Positions 45,001 through 57,800 of a stretch of DNA of 64,000 nt are shown here, in pieces (position 1 is the stretch's first letter; each line of letters starts with the position of its first letter). Source of the stretch: Parapristionchus giblindavisi (Eukaryota > Nematoda > Chromadorea > Rhabditida > Diplogasteridae); contig CALSFV010000666.1 in assembly GCA_943737045.1 (NCBI GenBank), positions 96,277 through 160,276 of the forward strand. Reading direction: 5' to 3'. A program made the position numbers and the translations under genes. The notes beneath the pieces were generated by a model. It was not told the origin of the DNA and did not search any database. It saw only the letters and a program-made list of their open reading frames with translations.

Positions 45001-48000
45001 ATGTGAAAATGAAAATGAAACCTATCGTGTCATATACCAAATGAAAGAGCGAAAAATTCTGAATAAGATAAACTATTTCAATGTGGTCAGTACGGCCAAT
45101 ATGCAAATTTATCTTTCGGTACTCTCTGTTTTTGGTACAAAACAGTTCGTTACAAATCAAATTGTCAATGATACTCAGCAAGTGATATACTAGGTGAAAG
45201 AGGAAAAAATTCTGAATGAGACACACTTCAGGTCATGTCGATCTGTAATATTTTACTGCTGCTATAATGATCGAAGTACAAAAGTAGCTTTTACTCTGAT
45301 ATGATCAAGATAACTTGAGAAATGTGAAAATGAAAATGAAACCTATCGTGTCATATACCAAATGAAAGAGCGAAAAATTCTGAATAAGATAAACTATTTC
45401 AATGTGGTCAGTACGGCCAATATGTAAATTTATCTTTCGGTACTCTCTGTTTTTGGTACAAAACAGTTCGTTACAAGTCAAATTGTCAATGACACTCAGC
45501 AAGTGATATACTAGGTGAAAGAGGAAAAAATTCTGAATGAGACACACTTCAGGTCATGTCGATCTGTAATATTTTACTGCTGCTATAATGATCGAAGTAC
45601 AAAAGTAGCTTTTACTCTGATATGATCAAGATAACTTGAGAAATGTGAAAATGAAAATGAAACCTATCGTGTCATATACCAAATGAAAGAGCGAAAAATT
45701 CTGAATAAGATAAACTATTTCAATGTGGTCAGTACGGCCAATATGCAAATTTATCTTTCGGTACTCTCTGTTTTTGGTACAAAACAGTTCGTTACAAATC
45801 AAATTGTCAATGATACTCAGCAAGTGATATACTAGGTGAAAGAGGAAAAAATTCTGAATGAGACACACTTCAGGTCATGTCGATCTGTAATATTTTACTG
45901 CTGCTATAATGATCGAAGTACAAAAGTAGCTTTTACTCTGATATGATCAAGATAACTTGAGAAATGTGAAAATGAAAATGAAACCTATCGTGTCATATAC
46001 CAAATGAAAGAGCGAAAAATTCTGAATAAGATAAACTATTTCAATGTGGTCAGTACGGCCAATATGTAAATTTATCTTTCGGTACTCTCTGTTTTTGGTA
46101 CAAAACAGTTCGTTACAAGTCAAATTGTCAATGACACTCAGCAAGTGATATACTAGGTGAAAGAGGAAAAAATTCTGAATGAGACACACTTCAGGTCATG
46201 TCGATCTGTAATATTTTACTGCTGCTATAATGATCGAAGTACAAAAGTAGCTTTTACTCTGATATGATCAAGATAACTTGAGAAATGTGAAAATGAAAAT
46301 GAAACCTATCGTGTCATATACCAAATGAAAGAGCGAAAAATTCTGAATAAGATAAACTATTTCAATGTGGTCAGTACGGCCAATATGCAAATTTATCTTT
46401 CGGTACTCTCTGTTTTTGGTACAAAACAGTTCGTTACAAATCAAATTGTCAATGATACTCAGCAAGTGATATACTAGGTGAAAGAGGAAAAAATTCTGAA
46501 TGAGACGCACTTCAGGTCATGTCGATCTGTAATATTTTACTGCTGCTATAATGATCGAAGTACAAAAGTAGCTTTTACTCTGATATGATCAAGATAACTT
46601 GAGAAATGTGAAAATGAAAATGAAACCTATCGTGTCATATACCAAATGAAAGAGCGAAAAATTCTGAATAAGATAAACTATTTCAATGTGGTCAGTACGG
46701 CCAATATGCAAATTTATCTTTCGGTACTCTCTGTTTTTGGTACAAAACAGTTCGTTACAAATCAAATTGTCAATGATACTCAGCAAGTGATATACTAGGT
46801 GAAAGAGGAAAAAATTCTGAATGAGACACACTTCAGGTCATGTCGATCTGTAATATTTTACTGCTGCTATAATGATCGAAGTACAAAAGTAGCTTTTACT
46901 CTGATATGATCAAGATAACTTGAGAAATGTGAAAATGAAAATGAAACCTATCGTGTCATATACCAAATGAAAGAGCGAAAAATTCTGAATAAGATAAACT
47001 ATTTCAATGTGGTCAGTACGGCCAATATGTAAATTTATCTTTCGGTACTCTCTGTTTTTGGTACAAAACAGTTCGTTACAAGTCAAATTGTCAATGACAC
47101 TCAGCAAGTGATATACTAGGTGAAAGAGGAAAAAATTCTGAATGAGACACACTTCAGGTCATGTCGATCTGTAATATTTTACTGCTGCTATAATGATCGA
47201 AGTACAAAAGTAGCTTTTACTCTGATATGATCAAGATAACTTGAGAAATGTGAAAATGAAAATGAAACCTATCGTGTCATATACCAAATGAAAGAGCGAA
47301 AAATTCTGAATAAGATAAACTATTTCAATGTGGTCAGTACGGCCAATATGCAAATTTATCTTTCGGTACTCTCTGTTTTTGGTACAAAACAGTTCGTTAC
47401 AAATCAAATTGTCAATGATACTCAGCAAGTGATATACTAGGTGAAAGAGGAAAAAATTCTGAATGAGACGCACTTCAGGTCATGTCGATCTGTAATATTT
47501 TACTGCTGCTATAATGATCGAAGTACAAAAGTAGCTTTTACTCTGATATGATCAAGATAACTTGAGAAATGTGAAAATGAAAATGAAACCTATCGTGTCA
47601 TATACCAAATGAAAGAGCGAAAAATTCTGAATAAGATAAACTATTTCAATGTGGTCAGTACGGCCAATATGCAAATTTATCTTTCGGTACTCTCTGTTTT
47701 TGGTACAAAACAGTTCGTTACAAATCAAATTGTCAATGATACTCAGCAAGTGATATACTAGGTGAAAGAGGAAAAAATTCTGAATGAGACACACTTCAGG
47801 TCATGTCGATCTGTAATATTTTACTGCTGCTATAATGATCGAAGTACAAAAGTAGCTTTTACTCTGATATGATCAAGATAACTTGAGAAATGTGAAAATG
47901 AAAATGAAACCTATCGTGTCATATACCAAATGAAAGAGCGAAAAATTCTGAATAAGATAAACTATTTCAATGTGGTCAGTACGGCCAATATGTAAATTTA

Positions 48001-51000
48001 TCTTTCGGTACTCTCTGTTTTTGGTACAAAACAGTTCGTTACAAGTCAAATTGTCAATGACACTCAGCAAGTGATATACTAGGTGAAAGAGGAAAAAATT
48101 CTGAATGAGACACACTTCAGGTCATGTCGATCTGTAATATTTTACTGCTGCTATAATGATCGAAGTACAAAAGTAGCTTTTACTCTGATATGATCAAGAT
48201 AACTTGAGAAATGTGAAAATGAAAATGAAACCTATCGTGTCATATACCAAATGAAAGAGCGAAAAATTCTGAATAAGATAAACTATTTCAATGTGGTCAG
48301 TACGGCCAATATGCAAATTTATCTTTCGGTACTCTCTGTTTTTGGTACAAAACAGTTCGTTACAAATCAAATTGTCAATGATACTCAGCAAGTGATATAC
48401 TAGGTGAAAGAGGAAAAAATTCTGAATGAGACACACTTCAGGTCATGTCGATCTGTAATATTTTACTGCTGCTATAATGATCGAAGTACAAAAGTAGCTT
48501 TTACTCTGATATGATCAAGATAACTTGAGAAATGTGAAAATGAAAATGAAACCTATCGTGTCATATACCAAATGAAAGAGCGAAAAATTCTGAATAAGAT
48601 AAACTATTTCAATGTGGTCAGTACGGCCAATATGCAAATTTATCTTTCGGTACTCTCTGTTTTTGGTACAAAACAGTTCGTTACAAATCAAATTGTCAAT
48701 GATACTCAGCAAGTGATATACTAGGTGAAAGAGGAAAAAATTCTGAATGAGACACACTTCAGGTCATGTCGATCTGTAATATTTTACTGCTGCTATAATG
48801 ATCGAAGTACAAAAGTAGCTTTTACTCTGATATGATCAAGATAACTTGAGAAATGTGAAAATGAAAATGAAACCTATCGTGTCATATACCAAATGAAAGA
48901 GCGAAAAATTCTGAATAAGATAAACTATTTCAATGTGGTCAGTACGGCCAATATGTAAATTTATCTTTCGGTACTCTCTGTTTTTGGTACAAAACAGTTC
49001 GTTACAAGTCAAATTGTCAATGACACTCAGCAAGTGATATACTAGGTGAAAGAGGAAAAAATTCTGAATGAGACACACTTCAGGTCATGTCGATCTGTAA
49101 TATTTTACTGCTGCTATAATGATCGAAGTACAAAAGTAGCTTTTACTCTGATATGATCAAGATAACTTGAGAAATGTGAAAATGAAAATGAAACCTATCG
49201 TGTCATATACCAAATGAAAGAGCGAAAAATTCTGAATAAGATAAACTATTTCAATGTGGTCAGTACGGCCAATATGCAAATTTATCTTTCGGTACTCTCT
49301 GTTTTTGGTACAAAACAGTTCGTTACAAATCAAATTGTCAATGATACTCAGCAAGTGATATACTAGGTGAAAGAGGAAAAAATTCTGAATGAGACACACT
49401 TCAGGTCATGTCGATCTGTAATATTTTACTGCTGCTATAATGATCGAAGTACAAAAGTAGCTTTTACTCTGATATGATCAAGATAACTTGAGAAATGTGA
49501 AAATGAAAATGAAACCTATCGTGTCATATACCAAATGAAAGAGCGAAAAATTCTGAATAAGATAAACTATTTCAATGTGGTCAGTACGGCCAATATGCAA
49601 ATTTATCTTTCGGTACTCTCTGTTTTTGGTACAAAACAGTTCGTTACAAATCAAATTGTCAATGATACTCAGCAAGTGATATACTAGGTGAAAGAGGAAA
49701 AAATTCTGAATGAGACACACTTCAGGTCATGTCGATCTGTAATATTTTACTGCTGCTATAATGATCGAAGTACAAAAGTAGCTTTTACTCTGATATGATC
49801 AAGATAACTTGAGAAATGTGAAAATGAAAATGAAACCTATCGTGTCATATACCAAATGAAAGAGCGAAAAATTCTGAATAAGATAAACTATTTCAATGTG
49901 GTCAGTACGGCCAATATGTAAATTTATCTTTCGGTACTCTCTGTTTTTGGTACAAAACAGTTCGTTACAAGTCAAATTGTCAATGACACTCAGCAAGTGA
50001 TATACTAGGTGAAAGAGGAAAAAATTCTGAATGAGACACACTTCAGGTCATGTCGATCTGTAATATTTTACTGCTGCTATAATGATCGAAGTACAAAAGT
50101 AGCTTTTACTCTGATATGATCAAGATAACTTGAGAAATGTGAAAATGAAAATGAAACCTATCGTGTCATATACCAAATGAAAGAGCGAAAAATTCTGAAT
50201 AAGATAAACTATTTCAATGTGGTCAGTACGGCCAATATGCAAATTTATCTTTCGGTACTCTCTGTTTTTGGTACAAAACAGTTCGTTACAAATCAAATTG
50301 TCAATGATACTCAGCAAGTGATATACTAGGTGAAAGAGGAAAAAATTCTGAATGAGACACACTTCAGGTCATGTCGATCTGTAATATTTTACTGCTGCTA
50401 TAATGATCGAAGTACAAAAGTAGCTTTTACTCTGATATGATCAAGATAACTTGAGAAATGTGAAAATGAAAATGAAACCTATCGTGTCATATACCAAATG
50501 AAAGAGCGAAAAATTCTGAATAAGATAAACTATTTCAATGTGGTCAGTACGGCCAATATGTAAATTTATCTTTCGGTACTCTCTGTTTTTGGTACAAAAC
50601 AGTTCGTTACAAGTCAAATTGTCAATGACACTCAGCAAGTGATATACTAGGTGAAAGAGGAAAAAATTCTGAATGAGACACACTTCAGGTCATGTCGATC
50701 TGTAATATTTTACTGCTGCTATAATGATCGAAGTACAAAAGTAGCTTTTACTCTGATATGATCAAGATAACTTGAGAAATGTGAAAATGAAAATGAAACC
50801 TATCGTGTCATATACCAAATGAAAGAGCGAAAAATTCTGAATAAGATAAACTATTTCAATGTGGTCAGTACGGCCAATATGCAAATTTATCTTTCGGTAC
50901 TCTCTGTTTTTGGTACAAAACAGTTCGTTACAAATCAAATTGTCAATGATACTCAGCAAGTGATATACTAGGTGAAAGAGGAAAAAATTCTGAATGAGAC

Positions 51001-54000
51001 ACACTTCAGGTCATGTCGATCTGTAATATTTTACTGCTGCTATAATGATCGAAGTACAAAAGTAGCTTTTACTCTGATATGATCAAGATAACTTGAGAAA
51101 TGTGAAAATGAAAATGAAACCTATCGTGTCATATACCAAATGAAAGAGCGAAAAATTCTGAATAAGATAAACTATTTCAATGTGGTCAGTACGGCCAATA
51201 TGCAAATTTATCTTTCGGTACTCTCTGTTTTTGGTACAAAACAGTTCGTTACAAATCAAATTGTCAATGATACTCAGCAAGTGATATACTAGGTGAAAGA
51301 GGAAAAAATTCTGAATGAGACACACTTCAGGTCATGTCGATCTGTAATATTTTACTGCTGCTATAATGATCGAAGTACAAAAGTAGCTTTTACTCTGATA
51401 TGATCAAGATAACTTGAGAAATGTGAAAATGAAAATGAAACCTATCGTGTCATATACCAAATGAAAGAGAGAAAAATTCTGAATAAGATAAACTATTTCA
51501 ATGTGGTCAGTACGGCCAATATGTAAATTTATCTTTCGGTACTCTCTGTTTTTGGTACAAAACAGTTCGTTACAAGTCAAATTGTCAATGACACTCAGCA
51601 AGTGATATACTAGGTGAAAGAGGAAAAAATTCTGAATGAGACACACTTCAGGTCATGTCGATCTGTAATATTTTACTGCTGCTATAATGATCGAAGTACA
51701 AAAGTAGCTTTTACTCTGATATGATCAAGATAACTTGAGAAATGTGAAAATGAAAATGAAACCTATCGTGTCATATACCAAATGAAAGAGCGAAAAATTC
51801 TGAATAAGATAAACTATTTCAATGTGGTCAGTACGGCCAATATGCAAATTTATCTTTCGGTACTCTCTGTTTTTGGTACAAAACAGTTCGTTACAAATCA
51901 AATTGTCAATGATACTCAGCGAGTGATATACTATGTGAAAGAGGAAAAAATTCTGAATGAGACACACTTCAGGTCATGTCAATCTGTAATATTTTACTGC
52001 TGCTATAATGATCGAAGTACAAAAGTAGCTTTTACTCTGATATGATCAAGATAACTTGAGAAATGTGAAAATGAAAATGAAACCTATCGTGTCATATACC
52101 AAATGAAAGAGCGAAAAATTCTGAATAAGATAAACTATTTCAATGTGGTCAGTACGGCCAATATGTAAATTTATCTTTCGGTACTCTCTGTTTTTGGTAC
52201 AAAACAGTTCGTTACAAGTCAAATTGTCAATGACACTCAGCAAGTGATATACTAGGTGAAAGAGGAAAAAATTCTGAATGAGACACACTTCAGGTCATGT
52301 CGATCTGTAATATTTTACTACTGCTATAATGATCGAAGTACAAAAGTAGCTTTTACTCTGATATGATCAAGATAACTTGAGAAATGTGAAAATGAAAATG
52401 AAACCTATCGTGTCATATACCAAATGAAAGAGCGAAAAATTCTGAATAAGATAAACTATTTCAATGTGGTCAGTACGGCCAATATGTAAATTTATCTTTC
52501 GGTACTCTCTGTTTTTGGTACAAAACAGTTCGTTACAAGTCAAATTGTCAATGACACTCAGCAAGTGATATACTAGGTGAAAGAGGAAAAAATTCTGAAT
52601 GAGACACACTTCAGGTCATGTCGATCTGTAATATTTTATTGCTGCTATAATGATCGAAGTACAAAAGTAGCTTTTACTCTGATATGATCAAGATAACTTG
52701 AGAAATGTGAAAATGAAAATGAAACCTATCGTGTCATATACCAAATGAAAGAGCGAAAAATTCTGAATAAGATAAACTATTTCAATGTGGTCAGTACGGC
52801 CAATATGCAAATTTATCTTTCGGTACTCTCTGTTTTTGGTACAAAACAGTTCGTTACAAATCAAATTGTCAATGATACTCAGCAAGTGATATACTAGGTG
52901 AAAGAGGAAAAAATTCTGAATGAGACACACTTCAGGTCATGTCGATCTGTAATATTTTACTGCTGCTATAATGATCGAAGTACAAAAGTAGCTTTTACTC
53001 TGATATGATCAAGATAACTTGAGAAATGTGAAAATGAAAATGAAACCTATCGTGTCATATACCAAATGAAAGAGCGAAAAATTCTGAATAAGATAAACTA
53101 TTTCAAAGTGGTCAGTACGGCCAATATGTAAATTTATCTTTCAGTACTCTCTGTTTCTGGTACAAAACAGTTCGTTACAAGTCAAATTGTCAATGATACT
53201 CAGCGAGTGATATACTATGTGAAAGAGGAAAAAATTCTGAATGAGACACACTTCAGGTCATGTCGATCTGTAATATTTTACTGCTGCTATAATGATCGAA
53301 GTACAAAAGTAGCTTTTACTCTGATATGATCAAGATAACTTGAGAAATGTGAAAATGAAAATGAAACCTATCGTGTCATATACCAAATGAAAGAGCGAAA
53401 AATTCTGAATAAGATAAACTATTTCAATGTGGTCAGTACGGCCAATATGCAAATTTATCTTTCGGTACTCTCTGTTTTTGGTACAAAACAGTTCGTTACA
53501 AATCAAATTGTCAATGATACTCAGCAAGTGATATACTAGGTGAAAGAGGAAAAAATTCTGAATGAGACACACTTCAGGTCATGTCGATCTGTAATATTTT
53601 ACTGCTGCTATAATGATCGAAGTACAAAAGTAGCTTTTACTCTGATATGATCAAGATAACTTGAGAAATGTGAAAATGAAAATGAAACCTATCGTGTCAT
53701 ATACCAAATGAAAGAGCGAAAAATTCTGAATAAGATAAACTATTTCAATGTGGTCAGTACGGCCAATATGTAAATTTATCTTTCGGTACTCTCTGTTTTT
53801 GGTACAAAACAGTTCGTTACAAGTCAAATTGTCAATGACACTCAGCAAGTGATATACTAGGTGAAAGAGGAAAAAATTCTGAATGAGACACACTTCAGGT
53901 CATGTCGATCTGTAATATTTTACTGCTGCTATAATGATCGAAGTACAAAAGTAGCTTTTACTCTGATATGATCAAGATAACTTGAGAAATGTGAAAATGA

Positions 54001-54871
54001 AAATGAAACCTATCGTGTCATATACCAAATGAAAGAGCGAAAAATTCTGAATAAGATAAACTATTTCAATGTGGTCAGTACGGCCAATATGCAAATTTAT
54101 CTTTCGGTACTCTCTGTTTTTGGTATAAAACAGTTCGTTACAAGTCAAATTGTCAATGATACTCAGCGAGTGATATACTATGTGAAAGAGGAAAAAATTC
54201 TGAATGAGACACACTTCAGGTCATGTCAATCTGTAATATTTTACTGCTGCTATAATGATCGAAGTACAAAAGTAGCTTTTACTCTGATATGATCAAGATA
54301 ACTTGAGAAATTTGAAAATGAAAATGAAACCTATCGTGTCATATACCAAATGAAAGAGCGAAAAATTCTGAATAAGATAAACTATTTCAAAGTGGTCAGT
54401 ACGGCCAATATGTAAATTTATCTTTCAGTACTCTCTGTTTCTGGTACAAAACAGTTCGTTACAAGTCAAATTGTCAATGATACTCAGCGAGTGATATACT
54501 ATGTGAAAGAGGAAAAAATTCTGAATGAGACACACTTCAGGTCATGTCAATCTGTAATATTTTACTGCTGCTATAATGATCGAAGTACAAAAGTAGCTTT
54601 TACTCTGATATGATCAAGATAACTTGAGAAATGTGAAAATGAAATTGAAACCTATCGTGTCATATACCAAATAAAAGAGCGAAAAATTCTGAATAAGATA
54701 AACTATTTCAAAGTGGTCAGTGCGGCCAATATGTAAATTTATCTTTCAGTACTCTCTGTTTTTGGTACAAAACAGTTCGTTACAAGTCAAATTGGCAATG
54801 ATACTCAGCGAGTGATATACTATGTGAAAGAGGAAAAAAATCTGAATGAGACACACTTCAGGTCATGTCGA
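42056..54871. repeat. 321-bp satellite array, right block (about 40 units)
   Basis: It starts with A-type units. From 43.7 kb onward B-type units dominate, with two sub-variants: one with ATATGCAAATTT and TACAAATCAAATTG, the other with ATATGTAAATTT, TACAAGTCAAATTG and AATGACACTC. They alternate as 642-bp dimers (43.7-46.3 kb) and also form 963-bp trimers. The private change GAGACGCAC marks units at 46.27 and 47.23 kb, exactly three units apart. A-type traits return after 53 kb. The last unit stops inside TTCAGGTCATGTCGA, where the GC-rich array begins. It shows strong local homogenisation. Confidence 0.95.
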
Positions 54872-57800
54872 CCATTCCCCCATCTTCCACTCCATTCCCC
54901 CATCATCCCCCACCTTCCCCTACCTTCCCCCGCATTCCCGAAGTTGGGGGAATCTGGGGGAAGTTGGGGGAAGGTGGGGGAAGGCGGGGGAATGGAGGGG
55001 AAGGTGGGGGAAGGTGGGAGAAGGCAAGGTAGGGCCACCTTCCGATCCATTCCCCCATCTTCCCCTCCATTCCCCCATCATCCCCCACCTTCCCCCTCCT
55101 CCCCCTACCTTCCCCCGCATTCCCGAAGTTGGGGGAATGTGGGGGAAGTTGGGGGAAGGTGGGGGAAGGCGGGGGAATGGAGGGGAAGGTGGGGGAAGGT
55201 GGGAGAAGGCAAGGTAGGGCCACCTTCCGATCCATTCCCCCATCTTCCCATCCATTCCCCCATCATCCCCCACCTTCCCCCTCCTCCCCCCTACCTTCCC
55301 CCGCATTCCCGAAGTTGGGGGAATCTGGGGGAAGTTGGGGGAAGGTGGGGGAGGCGGGGGAATGGGGGGAATGGGGGGGTGGGAGAAGGCAAGGTAGGGC
55401 CACCTTCCGATCCATTCCCCCATCTTCCCCTCCATTCCCCCATCATCCCCCACCTTCCCCCTCCTCCCCCTACCTTCCCCCGCATTCCCGAAGTTGGGGG
55501 AATGTGGGGGAAGTTGGGGGAAGGTGGGGGAAGGCGGGGGAATGGAGGGGAAGGTGGGGGAAGGTGGGAGAAGGCAAGGTAGGGCCACCTTCCGATCCAT
55601 TCCCCCATCTTCCCCTCCATTCCCCCATCATCCCCCACCTTCCCCCTCCTCCCCCTACCTTCCCCCGCATTCCCGAAGTTGGGGGAATGTGGGGGAAGCT
55701 GGGGGAAGGTGGGGGAAGGCGGGGGAATGGAGGGGAAGGTGGGGGAAGGTGGGAGTAGGCAAGGTAGGGTCACCTTCCCATCCATTCCCCCATCTTCCCC
55801 TCCATTCCCCCATCATCCCCCACCTTCCCCTACCTTCCCCCGCATTCCCGAAGTTGGGGGAATGTGGGGGAAGTTGGGGGAAGGTGGGGGAAGGCGGGGG
55901 AATGGAGGGGAAGGTGGGGGAAGGTGGGAGAAGGCAAGGTAGGGCCACCTTCCGATCCATTCCCCCATCTTCCCCTCCATTCCCCCATCATCTTCCCCCC
56001 ATCCCCCACCTCCCCTACCTTCCCCCGCATTCCCGAAGTTGGGGGAATGTGGGGGAAGTTGGGGGAAGGTGGGGGAAGGCGGGGGAATGGAGGGGAAGGT
56101 GGGGGAAGGTGGGAGAAGGCAAGGTAGGGCCACCTTCCGATCCATTCCCCCATCTTCCCCTCCATTCCCCCATCATCCCCCACCTTCCCCTACCTTCCCC
56201 TGCATTCCCGAAGTTGGGGGAATGTGGGGGAAGTTGGGGGAAGGTGGGGGAAGGCGGGGGAATGGAGGGGAAGGTGGGGGAATGGGGGAATGGAGGGGAA
56301 GAAGGGAATGGATGGGAAGGGCCACCTTCCTATCCATTCCCCCACCTTCCCCTCCATTCCCCCGCCTTCCCCCACCTTCCCCCTACCTTCCCCCGCATTC
56401 CCCGAAGTTGGGGGAATGTGGGGGAAGTTGGGGGAAGGTGGGGGAAGGCGGGGGAATGGAGGGGAAGGGGGGGAAGGTGGGAGAAGGCAAGGTAGGGCCA
56501 CCTTCCGATCCATTCCCCCATCTTCCCCTCCATTCCCCCATCATCCCCCACCTTCCCCCTCCTCCCCCTACCTTCCCCCGCATTCCCGAAGTTGGGGGAA
56601 TCTGGGGGAAGTTGGGGGAAGGTGGGGGAAGGCGGGGGAATGGAGGGGAAGGTGGGGGAAGGTGGGAAGGCAAGGTAGGGCCACCTTCCGATCCATTCCC
56701 CCATCTTCCCCTCCATTCCCCCATCATCCCCCACCTTCCCCCTCCTCCCCCTACCTTCCCCCGCATTCCCGAAGTTGGGGGAATGTGGGGGAAGTTGGGG
56801 GAAGGTGGGGGAAGGCGGGGGAATGGAGGGGAAGGTGGGGGAAGGTGGGAGTAGGCAAGGTAGGGTCACCTTCCCATCCATTCCCCCATCTTCCCCTCCA
56901 TTCCCCCATCATCCCCCACCTTCCCCTACCTTCCCCTGCATTCCCGAAGTTGGGGGAATGTGGGGGAAGTTGGGGGAAGGTGGGGGAAGGCGGGGGAATG
57001 GAGGGGAAGGTGGGGGAAGGTGGGAGAAGGCAAGGTAGGGCCACCTTCCGATCCATTCCCCCATCTTCCCCTCCATTCCCCCATCATCCCCCACCTTCCC
57101 CCTCCTCTCCCTACCTTCCCCCGCATTCCCGAAGTTGGGGGAATAAGGGGGAAGTTGGGGGAAGGTGGGGGAAGGCGGGGGAATGGAGGGGAAGGTGGGG
57201 GAAGGTGGGAGTAGGCAAGGTAGGGTCACCTTCCCATCCATTCCCCCATCTTCCCCTCCATTCCCCCATCATCCCCCACCTTCCCCTACCTTCCCCCGCA
57301 TTCCCGAAGTTGGGGGAATGTGGGGGAAGCTGGGGGAAGGTGGGGGAAGGCGGGGGAATGGAGGGGAAGGTGGGAGAAGGCAAGGTAGTGCCACCTTCCT
57401 ATCCATTCCCCCATCTTCCCCTCCATTCCCCCATCATCCCCCATCATCCCCCACCTTCCCCTACCTTCCCCCGCATTCCCGAAGTTGGGGGAATGTGGGG
57501 GAAGCTGGGGGAAGGTGGGGGAAGGCGGGGGAATGGAGGGGAAGGTGGGGGAAGGTGGGAGAAGGCAAGGTAGTGCCACCTTCCGATCCATTCCCCCATC
57601 TTCCCCTCCATTCCCCCATCATCCCCCACCTTCCCCCTCCTCCCCTACCTTCCCCCGCATTCCCGAAGTTGGGGGAATGTGGGGGAAGTTGGGGGAAGGT
57701 GGGGGAAGGCGGGGGAATGGAGGGGAAGGTGGGGGAAGGTGGGAGAAGGCAAGGTAGGGCCACCTTCCGATCCATTCCCCCATCTTCCCCTCCATTCCCC

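Noticed and set aside
13518..54214. Dozens of 65-80 residue minus-strand frames and 87-residue plus-strand frames
   Set aside because: They are the same window of the 321-bp satellite repeated; the frame is lost in A-type units, and there is no start context or domain.
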